DNA of 17,242 nucleotides. Origin: Firmicutes bacterium UBA3936 (lineage in GTDB: Bacteria; Bacillota; Dethiobacteria; Dethiobacterales; Dethiobacteraceae). How positions within the stretch are numbered: position 1 is the first letter of the stretch; every line of letters begins with the position of its first letter. A model generated the notes under the pieces. The model had not been told where the DNA came from and made no database searches. It was given only the letters and a program-made list of their open reading frames with translations. Of the stretch, positions 1 through 5,948 are shown piece by piece. The position numbers were made by a program, and so were the translations under genes. The stretch is taken from NCBI GenBank assembly GCA_002385745.1, contig DGEC01000062.1, positions 1 through 17,242 of the forward strand, read 5' to 3'.

Positions 1-107
1 CCTAAAGTGTCTTGACACTATCATTTGGCAGCAAAGCCATTGCATACCGGGACAAATACTGGTAAGATATAAGCAGCAGCTCATCCCCGTAGGGTTGCTG
101 TTCGACC
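1..107. other. Left edge, no gene assigned
   Basis: One plus-strand frame (positions 2-163) is open from the window edge to a TGA, about 53 codons with no start in view. It could be the 3' end of a gene that begins outside the window. Against this, the terminator-like hairpin at 108-139 lies inside that frame and its end overlaps the last codons of the minus-strand gene at 147-458. I do not recognise the peptide and make no CDS call. Confidence 0.3.
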
Positions 108-149
108 GGGCTGACCTTAATTCTGCAGAAGGTCGGCCCTTTGTATTTA
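108..149 (+). terminator. Rho-independent-like terminator for a gene to the left
   Basis: GGGCTGACCTT (108-118) pairs with AAGGTCGGCCC (129-139) over 11 bp with one G-U wobble, leaving a 10-nt loop, and is followed by the T-rich tract TTTGTATTT. Read on the minus strand the wobble becomes an A-C mismatch and no T tract follows, so the plus direction is favoured. It would end transcription arriving from the left edge just before the convergent minus-strand gene. Confidence 0.55.
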
Positions 150-458
150 GGGGAGTTCTGTGATATCGTAAATTTCTCCTGTTTTCAGACTGCGCAAGCC
201 TTCCGGCGTCTGCAGAACAATTGTCCCTGCAAGGTAGTTGATTGCTTTTATTGTTCCGGTGGCAGCGGCCGGTTTCCCGCCTGAACAAAGGGATATCCGC
301 AGAACAGTGCCGCTTTGCAGTGACAATTCGATTAAGCGTTGCAATTCAAGGCCGTTTTTTATCCGCTGTACCTTGTCGCAGGCGTGCCGGGTTTCCAGGG
401 CGGTTTGCCGGAATTCAGGCAGGATAACACGGCCGGCCGGGAAACGGAAGTTTTTCAT
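147..458 (-). CDS. Conserved-looking hypothetical protein, 103 aa (possibly YolD-like or SH3/Sm-like)
   Basis: I do not recognise this protein with certainty. The ATG at 458 is preceded at good spacing by GGAGGG, and a sigma-A-like promoter lies upstream at 494-522, so the gene looks real. The first 30 residues are basic. From about residue 34 the chain has a short helix (ELQRLIELSLQSG) followed by what read as beta strands separated by Gly/Ala turns, ending EGLRSLKTGEIYDI. That order, helix then a small barrel with a closing 'I..dI' strand, resembles the YolD-like family and other SH3/Sm-like small proteins, but the usual YolD N-terminal motif is missing. There is no signal peptide or membrane segment, so it should be cytoplasmic. 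It is a single-gene unit divergent from the SleB-like gene. Function unknown; the family suggestion is inference. Confidence 0.7.
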   Translation of the reverse strand: MKNFRFPAGRVILPEFRQTALETRHACDKVQRIKNGLELQRLIELSLQSGTVLRISLCSGGKPAAATGTIKAINYLAGTIVLQTPEGLRSLKTGEIYDITELP

Positions 459-493
459 TTTTAGCCCTCCGGTCCGAACATATGTTAGCTTTT

Positions 494-522
494 AGTATAG
501 CGTGTTTTGCCGCCGGAGTAAA
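494..522 (-). promoter_or_regulatory. Sigma-A-like promoter for the 103-aa protein
   Basis: Read on the minus strand: -35 TTTACT (517-522), 17-nt spacer, -10 TATACT (494-499). It stands about 35 nt upstream of the ATG at 458. A perfect 10-bp palindrome AACATATGTT (478-487) lies between the -10 box and the ribosome binding site. Confidence 0.55.
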
Positions 523-627
523 GAGGCAGATAATACCAGCCTGCACAATAAGGCCGGAATATAAAGAATCCTTAATTAACAGTTAAAGTTCCTTAATATT
601 TCCCCCTCTGAATTAAGAATAGGCGGT

Positions 628-656
628 TTGCCCCTGGGCTTCATGCGGAATATAAT
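628..656 (+). promoter_or_regulatory. Sigma-A-like promoter for the LysM/SleB gene
   Basis: -35 TTGCCC (628-633), 17-nt spacer, perfect -10 TATAAT (651-656). The predicted transcript starts around 663 and leaves a leader of about 40 nt before the TTG start at 705. It overlaps a second, sigma-G-like candidate at 648-676. Confidence 0.6.
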
Positions 657-676
657 TATGTAAAGTAAACATAATT
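648..676 (+). promoter_or_regulatory. Candidate forespore sigma-G-like promoter
   Basis: GAATA (648-652) matches the -35 pattern known for Bacillus sigma-G (gHATR), and CATAATT (670-676) matches six of seven positions of the -10 pattern CATnnTA, with a 17-nt spacer. The pattern is short and the region is A/T-rich, so chance is possible. The downstream product is of a sporulation/germination family, which makes the match more interesting. Confidence 0.3.
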
Positions 677-704
677 TAATCTTAACAGGAGAGGGGTAAA
701 CAGC

Positions 705-1454
705 TTGAGAAGAGTTCTTACGGGGATCTTAACAGTTTTTATAGTACTGTTGCTGGCCGGACAGGCCTTGGCTGCGAGTTACACCGTACAGCCGGGAGAT
801 TCGCTGTGGAAGATTGCGCAGCGGTACGGGACCACTGTGGCAACCCTGGCGCAGCTGAATAACCTGGCAGATGCCAATTACATCGAAGCGGGACAAATAC
901 TGGATATTCCGCTGCATAAGGTAAAGGCCGGGGAAACGCTGTGGCTGATTTCCCGCTGCTATGGCATTACAGTGGCGGCACTGGCAGAAGCAAACAGAAT
1001 AAGCAATGTGGACTATATCGAAGAAGGCCGGATGCTTGTTATCCCAAAGGCAGCTCCAGCTGTTTCACGCGGCGGCCGGTCGTCTGTTTCCGCGGCAGAA
1101 CTGGACCTTTTGGCGCGGCTGGTGGAGGCGGAAGCGGGCGGAGAACCTTACCGGGGTCAGGTGGCCGTTGCTGCCTCAGTACTTAACAGGGTAAAAAGCC
1201 CCCTGTATCCCAACAGTATTACTGCGGTTATCTACCAGGTGGTAAACGGCTACTATCAATACAGTCCGGTATTGGACGGGCGCATTAATATTGCCGCCGG
1301 GGAAAGCGCATACAGGGCGGCCCTGGAGGCTCTAAACGGGGCGGACCCGTCTCTTGGGGCAACAGGCTTTTATAACCCGCGCAAAACAACAAACCAGTGG
1401 GTACGCTCACAGCCGGTAACGGTAGTAATCGGCAACCATGTTTTCTTCCGCTAA
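705..1454 (+). CDS. Exported LysM-SleB cell wall hydrolase
   Basis: A 249-aa protein with a signal peptide (about residues 1-23, ending ALA), two LysM peptidoglycan-binding repeats (about 25-69 and 71-114, each starting with a '[SH][YK]VxxG[DE][ST]LW' pattern), and a C-terminal Hydrolase_2/SleB domain (about 131-249). The domain starts LARLVEAEAGGEP, where the family's catalytic glutamate lies (Glu141 or Glu143), and continues into GQVAVAASVLNRV. Known members, SleB and CwlJ, degrade spore-cortex peptidoglycan during germination; SleB is a lytic transglycosylase acting at muramic-delta-lactam. The start is TTG at 705, set by AGGAGAGGGG 8 nt upstream. It is a single-gene unit closed by the terminator at 1496. 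Two LysM domains in place of SleB's own PG-binding domain are common in clostridial paralogues, so the exact role (germination, or vegetative wall turnover) is not settled. I leave the symbol empty for that reason. Confidence 0.9.
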   Translation: MRRVLTGILTVFIVLLLAGQALAASYTVQPGDSLWKIAQRYGTTVATLAQLNNLADANYIEAGQILDIPLHKVKAGETLWLISRCYGITVAALAEANRISNVDYIEEGRMLVIPKAAPAVSRGGRSSVSAAELDLLARLVEAEAGGEPYRGQVAVAASVLNRVKSPLYPNSITAVIYQVVNGYYQYSPVLDGRINIAAGESAYRAALEALNGADPSLGATGFYNPRKTTNQWVRSQPVTVVIGNHVFFR

Positions 1455-1495
1455 GGTAAAAGATACTATTGCCTCTGAAACCGGCAGAAAATAAG

Positions 1496-1532
1496 AAAAG
1501 GCATCAATGCAAAAAGTGCTTGATGCCTTTTT
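1496..1532. terminator. Bidirectional terminator between the SleB-like gene and tRNA-Arg
   Basis: AAAAGGCATCAA (1496-1507) pairs perfectly with TTGATGCCTTTT (1520-1531), a 12-bp stem with a 12-nt loop. T-rich tracts follow in both directions (TTTTTATAT on plus, TTTTCTTATTTTC on minus). It can end both the plus-strand hydrolase transcript and the minus-strand tRNA transcript. Confidence 0.85.
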
Positions 1533-1580
1533 ATATACGGTTTTTCTGCCGCCTTGGCAGTTGAGGCCCGGGTATAAAAA

Positions 1581-1655
1581 TGGTGTGCCCGCCGGGAGTC
1601 GAACCCAGACTTCAGGCTCCGGAGGCCTGCGTGATATCCCTTTCACCACGGGCAC
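1581..1655 (-). tRNA. tRNA-Arg (anticodon CCG)
   Basis: Read on the minus strand, the 75-nt sequence folds as a full cloverleaf: acceptor stem GTGCCCG/CGGGCAC, D arm with GTG/CAC, anticodon stem CAGGC/GCCTG around the loop CTCCGGA (anticodon CCG, reading CGG codons), T arm CTGGG-TTCGACT-CCCGG, discriminator A and an encoded CCA end. It starts 6 nt downstream of the rluA stop codon but has its own promoter at 1668-1696. It ends at the bidirectional terminator at 1496-1532. Confidence 0.95.
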
Positions 1656-1661
1656 AGTGCA

Positions 1662-2372
1662 TTAATCATCATAGCAAAGCGGGGGGGAAAAGTCAAGATC
1701 GAACAGTGTCCAGGGCAGGATACGCGGAGGGTGGCTGTAAAAAGTCATTTTCTTTTTCAAAGTGGGATGGCGCAGGGTGATGGTATGCGCCCAGAGGGCA
1801 AGCTGCTCTCCCGGCCGGTTAACTGCTTTGCCGTAACGCTGATCGCCGTATAAAGGGTGCCCGCAGGCGGCAAACTGGACACGCACCTGGTGTGCTCTGC
1901 CCGTGTGGAGTTGAACATGCACCAGAGTTAGATTGGACGTATTTGCCAGCACCTGATAAGTCAGCTTTGCAGCCTTTGCCTGCTTGTTTTGTTTATCAAC
2001 GACTGTTACACGATTGGTCTTTCTGTCTTTTACCAAGTAGTGCTGCAACGCAGCTCTTGCTTCTGGCAGCAGGCCGCGTACAACGGCCAGATAGCAGCGT
2101 ACCAGGCTCCGGTCCTTAATTTGAGCTGAAAGTCTGGCTGCCGCCTTTGAGGTTTTGGCAAAGACAATTACTCCTCCCGCCGGCCGGTCCAGGCGATGAA
2201 CGAGTCCCAGGTATACATTGCCAGGCTTGTTGTATTTTTCTTTCAAGCTTTGCTTCAACAAGCTTAAAAGGTCCCGGTCACCCGTTAGGTCGCCCTGGGA
2301 AAGCATATTGAACGGCTTTTCCACCACCAGTAAGTGATTGTCTTCATATAAAACGGGTATGTTAACAGACAT
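1662..2372 (-). CDS. RluA-family pseudouridine synthase without S4 domain
   Basis: A 236-aa enzyme of the RluA/RluC/RluD pseudouridine synthase family, which isomerises specific uridines in rRNA or tRNA in the cytoplasm. The signature VHRLDRPAGG carries the catalytic aspartate, and the N-terminal YEDNHLLVVEKPFNML and the later HTGRAHQVRVQFA segments are typical of the family. There is no N-terminal S4 RNA-binding domain, so it is shorter than RluC/RluD or YlyB (about 300 aa) and closer in build to RluA/TruC. The frame is open up to 2867, but that would overlap the glycosyltransferase gene; the ATG at 2372 starts exactly where homology starts and has GAGG 6 nt upstream. A sigma-A-like promoter lies at 2422-2450. 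Its last codons contain the promoter of the downstream tRNA-Arg. Target uridine cannot be told from sequence. Confidence 0.9.
   Translation of the reverse strand: MSVNIPVLYEDNHLLVVEKPFNMLSQGDLTGDRDLLSLLKQSLKEKYNKPGNVYLGLVHRLDRPAGGVIVFAKTSKAAARLSAQIKDRSLVRCYLAVVRGLLPEARAALQHYLVKDRKTNRVTVVDKQNKQAKAAKLTYQVLANTSNLTLVHVQLHTGRAHQVRVQFAACGHPLYGDQRYGKAVNRPGEQLALWAHTITLRHPTLKKKMTFYSHPPRILPWTLFDLDFSPPLCYDD
1668..1696 (-). promoter_or_regulatory. tRNA-Arg promoter inside the 3' end of rluA
   Basis: On the minus strand: TTGACT (1691-1696), exactly 17 nt including a run of seven C, then TATGAT (1668-1673). The -10 box ends 12 nt before the first base of the tRNA, so the primary transcript would carry a very short 5' leader. 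The -10 box lies in the codons for the C-terminal Tyr-Asp-Asp of the pseudouridine synthase. Confidence 0.75.
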
Positions 2373-2421
2373 TGGCAGCCTCAATTCTCCGGATTCCGGT
2401 TTTTTAATATCACCTATCCTT

Positions 2422-2450
2422 ACTTTACTTCCGGCCGCAATTTTTATCAA
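2422..2450 (-). promoter_or_regulatory. Sigma-A-like promoter for the pseudouridine synthase
   Basis: On the minus strand: TTGATA (2445-2450), 17-nt spacer, TAAAGT (2422-2427), about 50 nt upstream of the ATG at 2372. The -35 box is good, the -10 box is moderate (4 of 6). Confidence 0.5.
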
Positions 2451-2471
2451 GGGAAAAACTATGTTATGGAT

Positions 2472-2506
2472 AACGGGCAGGCATGGAAAAAATGGTCTTG
2501 CCCGTT
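2472..2506 (+). promoter_or_regulatory. Terminator-like hairpin in the leader of the glycosyltransferase
   Basis: AACGGGCA (2472-2479) pairs perfectly with TGCCCGTT (2499-2506), loop 19 nt, followed by TATT. It lies about 50 nt upstream of the ATG at 2554. No plus-strand gene ends before it. It may be a leader element, or a backstop against transcription entering from the divergent side. A weak promoter candidate (TTTATT, 17 nt, TACTAT at 2505-2533) follows it. Confidence 0.3.
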
Positions 2507-2553
2507 TATTGGGAAAAGAAGAGGACATACTATAGAGAAAAACGGGTTTTTTT

Positions 2554-3666
2554 ATGACAGCAGAAAAGCAAAAGATACTAATGATAATCCGGCCTGCCGA
2601 AGGCGGCATGGTGAGCCACTTGCAAGCGCTGATCAACAACCTGGCGGGGGATTTCGCCATTACCCTTGCCTGTCCGGAAAAACAGGCTGCAAAATATTCC
2701 GCTTTGCCGTGTGAAATTTTGAGCCTGCCTCTTGCAGGCAATCTGCGGCCGGTTTGGGATGCAGCGGTTTTTTGCCGGCTGTACCGCTTGTTAAAGAAAA
2801 ATGATTTCTCCCTGATCCATGCCCACGGTTTTAAGGCAGGCCTTTTGGCAAGGCCGCTATCCCGCATATTTAAAATTCCCTGCCTGCTGACAGTACACGG
2901 TGATTTTCTCAGGGCAAAATTAAGCAGGCTGCCCGGAGCCTACATGCAGGCTGAAAGATGTCTGTCCCGCTGGACGGCGGGTTATGTTGCGGTATCCGGC
3001 TGGCTGGCCGGCGAACTGTACGGTATGCTAGGTGCGGGAAAAAGCAAAATCCGCGTAATACCGAACGGTATTGAAACCGCAGGCTTTTACCGGGAGAAAG
3101 GCTGCCGGAAGAGTGACAGCTTCCTTGTGGGAACGGCAGCCCGCCTTGTGCCGGAGAAAGGCCTGGATGTTTTTTTAAAGGCCGCTTCCTGCCTGAAACC
3201 CCGTTTCCCGGGGATTAGTTTTGTTATTGCCGGGGACGGACCGCTGCGCCTTCCTTTGGAAGAGATGTCGCGTCAATTGGGAGTGCAGGACAGAGTTGTA
3301 TTTCTGGGACATTGCGAGCGGATACCGGAGTTTTTGGCCGGGCTGGATGTCTTTGTGATGCCGTCGCGCAGCGAGGGGCAGGGGATTGCCGTGCTGGAAG
3401 CAATGGCAGCCGGCTGCCCCGTTGTGGCGAGCAGCGCGGGCGGTCTGCGGGAGCTGATCCGTCATGGGGAAAACGGGCTGCTTTTTCCTGTCGGAGATGC
3501 ACAGGCTCTGGCTGACTGTATTGCAAGCTGCCTGCAAAACCCGGAATACGCCGCTGTGCTTGCAGCCGGGGCACGCCGGGAAGTGGCAAAAAGAAGCAGC
3601 AGGCAGACGGCGGAAGAGACAAAAAAAGCATACTATAGTATTCTGGAAGGGAGAGGCAGGCTGTGA
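2554..3666 (+). CDS. GT4-family glycosyltransferase
   Basis: A 370-aa GT-B fold glycosyltransferase of CAZy family GT4, which transfers a sugar from a nucleotide-sugar donor to a lipid, glycan or teichoic-type acceptor at the cytoplasmic face. The N-terminal domain starts ILMIIRPAEGGMVSHL, with the glycine-rich loop usual for the family, and contains LIHAHGFKAG. The C-terminal donor domain shows VGTAARLVPEKGLD, VIAGDGPLR and the EX7E motif at Glu274 and Glu282 (SEGQGIAVLEAMAAGCPVVAS). There is no membrane segment. The ATG at 2554 is the first possible start after an in-frame stop at 2533; its ribosome binding site is poor (GGG followed by seven T), so translation may be weak. The TGA overlaps the GTG start of the membrane protein downstream, which indicates coupled expression. 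Sugar and acceptor are unknown. Confidence 0.9.
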   Translation: MTAEKQKILMIIRPAEGGMVSHLQALINNLAGDFAITLACPEKQAAKYSALPCEILSLPLAGNLRPVWDAAVFCRLYRLLKKNDFSLIHAHGFKAGLLARPLSRIFKIPCLLTVHGDFLRAKLSRLPGAYMQAERCLSRWTAGYVAVSGWLAGELYGMLGAGKSKIRVIPNGIETAGFYREKGCRKSDSFLVGTAARLVPEKGLDVFLKAASCLKPRFPGISFVIAGDGPLRLPLEEMSRQLGVQDRVVFLGHCERIPEFLAGLDVFVMPSRSEGQGIAVLEAMAAGCPVVASSAGGLRELIRHGENGLLFPVGDAQALADCIASCLQNPEYAAVLAAGARREVAKRSSRQTAEETKKAYYSILEGRGRL

Positions 3667-5828
3667 AAAAATTATTTTTTTTACTTCTCTTGATTTTTTG
3701 TTTGGTGCCCTGCAGGACGACGGCAGCAGCGGGGAAGGTTGTTATTGTTTCCCTGGCCTGTGTTGACCCGGAACAATTGCTGGCGGACAAAAACATGGCG
3801 GGCTGGACCCGGCAAAGCTCCGTCTGCCTGTTGAACACCGGCACGGCCGGAAGCACCGTTGCCAGGAACATTTATGCTACCATCGGCGCGGGTTCGCGGG
3901 CGCTTGGGACTGAAGGCAGCAGTCTGGCGTACAAGCGGCAGGAGCTGTACAACGGGTCAACGGCTGCCGTGGTCTTTCAGCGGCACCAGGGGAAGCTGCC
4001 GCAGGGGGAAATACTGCACCTGGGGATGGCCCAGGTAATTGCCGCCAATCAAACGCTGCAGCACCCGGTTCGTCCGGGGCTGCTGGGAGATTTGCTGCGG
4101 GAAAACGGCAAAAAGAAGGCTTTAATCGGCAATGCCGACGGCAGGCAGGCCAACAGGGAAGCGGCGCTCATCATTGCCGGCAGCCGGGGAGAGATTGATT
4201 ACGGGGATGTCACTTGGGAAGTACTCTTGCGGGATGAAATGTTTCCCTACGGTGTTCGCCTGGATAAGGAACGGGTGTGGGAGGTAATCCGGGAAGTTTT
4301 CCCTCAAACAGATGTTTTGCTGGTTGACTGGGGAGATACGCTGCGTTTAAATGAATACCGTTCCTACCTGCGGGAGGATGTAGCCCGGGAGATTGAACGG
4401 GAAATCTTTGCCGATCTTTTCTGGCTGCTGCAACAGATCGAATCTCTCCTGAATGCTGAAGATCTGCTGCTGTTGCTTGCCGCTGTGCCGCCTGCCGGTG
4501 CCAAAGGAGAGGATACCCTGGGTTTTGCTGCCCTTTCCGGCGGCAGTTTTACGGCCGGAACACTCTTAACATCGGCTACAACAAAGCGGCCGGGGCTGGC
4601 TGCTGTAACTGACATTGCCCCGTTGATACTGGCACAGACGGGTATTGAGCAACCGGCGGAAATGATCGGCCGCAGGCTTGTTCAGGCGGGGGAAGGGGGT
4701 ATTGCGGAACTGTTGCAAATGCGCAAATCAATCGGCCGTATCTGGCGTTTAAGGCCGGTTTTGTTGAAAGCCTATGTATTTTTCCAGATAATAATCGTAC
4801 TTGCAGCCCTGCTCAATTTTTCCCTGCTGCTTTTCCCGCACCGCCTGTTCATACCGTTATTGTTCGGCCTGCTTGTCATACCGCTGTTACTCTTGTATTT
4901 GCCCCTTAACCGTCTGCCGCAGGCGGCAGGTTTTGTCCTTACTCTGGCCGCGGCCGCTGCCATGACATATTTGCTGCTGAAAATCCTGCCGGAAACGCCG
5001 CAAAGATTGGCTGCCATAGCTTTTGCCACCGCTTTTTCCCTTACGGGAGATATCCTCTGTGACGCCCGGCTGATGAAAATATCGGTGTTTGGCTATGACC
5101 CCGTTGCCGGTGCCCGCTACTATGGGCTGGGCAATGAATATATGGGGATACTGGTGGGGTGTGCCGTCCTGGCGGCGGCGGCTTCTCTTACCCTCTGGCC
5201 CCGCTTGCGCCGCCGGCTGCTTGTGGCGGCAGCAATTATTTTTGTTTTCCTCATTCTCCTGATTATATCACCGCGGGGAGGGGCCAATTTCGGGGGGAGC
5301 CTGACAGCTACGGTTGCCTTTGTTGTCACAATGACGGCCTTAACGGGATTTAAGCTCAACAGGAAGAGCATCTGCCTGCTATTGGCTGTCCTTATTGCCC
5401 TGGCTTTGGCTGCCGTGTTAATGAACAGCCTAATTCCCGGGGATGAACAGTCACACCTGGGACGGACGCTTGTCCTGCTGAAGGAAGAAGGCCTGCAGGT
5501 TCTGTGGGATATTATTGCCCGCAAAGCTGCAATGAACGTGAGGTTGATGCGCTATTCGCACTGGAGCCGTGCCTTTCTGGCTTTTTTAGCGGTGCTTGCC
5601 GTCCTTTTTTTCCGGCCGCGCGGCATATTAAAGGACCTCCGGAAAAAGAATCCTGCTTTGTTTTTTGGTTTCCTAGGCATTATTGCCGGCAGCATTACTG
5701 CCCTGCTGGTTAACGATTCCGGAGTGGTAGCTGCCGCCACCACTCTTTTATACGCCGGTGTTCCCATAGTTATACTGGTTGCCGGGATGCTTGACGCAGG
5801 CAGTGAAACGGGCAGGGAAAAACTATAA
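3663..5828 (+). CDS. Polytopic membrane protein with alkaline-phosphatase-like outer domain
   Basis: A 721-aa protein of unknown function in two halves. Residues 1-23 look like a signal peptide. Residues about 25-360 form an extracytoplasmic domain that resembles the alkaline phosphatase/sulfatase superfamily: an opening strand KVVIVSLACVDPEQLL, LLGDLLRENGKKKALIGNAD, a strand LLLVDWGDTLR, and SGGSFTAGTLLTSATTKRPG followed by TDIAPLILAQTGI. The usual metal-binding residues (a DHG or HxxxH-type triad) are not evident, so it may be non-catalytic. Residues about 365-712 hold roughly ten or eleven hydrophobic segments, with a conserved-looking loop YYGLGNEYMG (486-495) and SPRGGANFGGSLTA (536-549). 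It starts GTG at 3663 inside the stop codon of the glycosyltransferase, so the two are translationally coupled. This suggests a joint role in making or exporting an envelope glycan or glycolipid. No terminator follows. Confidence 0.8.
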   Translation: MKKLFFLLLLIFCLVPCRTTAAAGKVVIVSLACVDPEQLLADKNMAGWTRQSSVCLLNTGTAGSTVARNIYATIGAGSRALGTEGSSLAYKRQELYNGSTAAVVFQRHQGKLPQGEILHLGMAQVIAANQTLQHPVRPGLLGDLLRENGKKKALIGNADGRQANREAALIIAGSRGEIDYGDVTWEVLLRDEMFPYGVRLDKERVWEVIREVFPQTDVLLVDWGDTLRLNEYRSYLREDVAREIEREIFADLFWLLQQIESLLNAEDLLLLLAAVPPAGAKGEDTLGFAALSGGSFTAGTLLTSATTKRPGLAAVTDIAPLILAQTGIEQPAEMIGRRLVQAGEGGIAELLQMRKSIGRIWRLRPVLLKAYVFFQIIIVLAALLNFSLLLFPHRLFIPLLFGLLVIPLLLLYLPLNRLPQAAGFVLTLAAAAAMTYLLLKILPETPQRLAAIAFATAFSLTGDILCDARLMKISVFGYDPVAGARYYGLGNEYMGILVGCAVLAAAASLTLWPRLRRRLLVAAAIIFVFLILLIISPRGGANFGGSLTATVAFVVTMTALTGFKLNRKSICLLLAVLIALALAAVLMNSLIPGDEQSHLGRTLVLLKEEGLQVLWDIIARKAAMNVRLMRYSHWSRAFLAFLAVLAVLFFRPRGILKDLRKKNPALFFGFLGIIAGSITALLVNDSGVVAAATTLLYAGVPIVILVAGMLDAGSETGREKL

Positions 5829-5948
5829 ATAATTGGTACGCTATAACGTAAAATACTAAAGGCGGCAGGAATATATTGTCTGAAGTTGAATTAGAAATAT
5901 CGTTGCCTTGGGGGTTTGACCATTTCAGAAGACAAAGGGGGAACAAAC
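5829..5948 (+). other. Gap before ymfF, no clear terminator or promoter
   Basis: This 120-nt stretch has neither a hairpin with a T tract nor a convincing -35/-10 pair; TAAAAT at 5849 lacks a partner at 16-18 nt. Read-through from the membrane-protein gene into ymfF is therefore possible. It ends with the ribosome binding site AAAGGGGG (5934-5941), which selects the TTG start at 5949. Confidence 0.4.

Noticed and set aside
2373..2867. N-terminal extension of the pseudouridine synthase to 401 aa
   Set aside because: The extension overlaps the convincing start of the glycosyltransferase on the other strand, crosses the rluA promoter, and has no family similarity. The ATG at 2372 starts where homology begins.
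3224..3871. Long antisense open frames over the glycosyltransferase and membrane-protein genes
   Set aside because: They are opposite strong coding sequence, lack ribosome binding sites, and their translations look like compositional by-products rather than folded proteins.
5916..5948. Longer ymfF start at TTG 5916
   Set aside because: The only G-rich stretch upstream is 1 nt from that TTG, while AAAGGGGG stands at ideal distance from the TTG at 5949.
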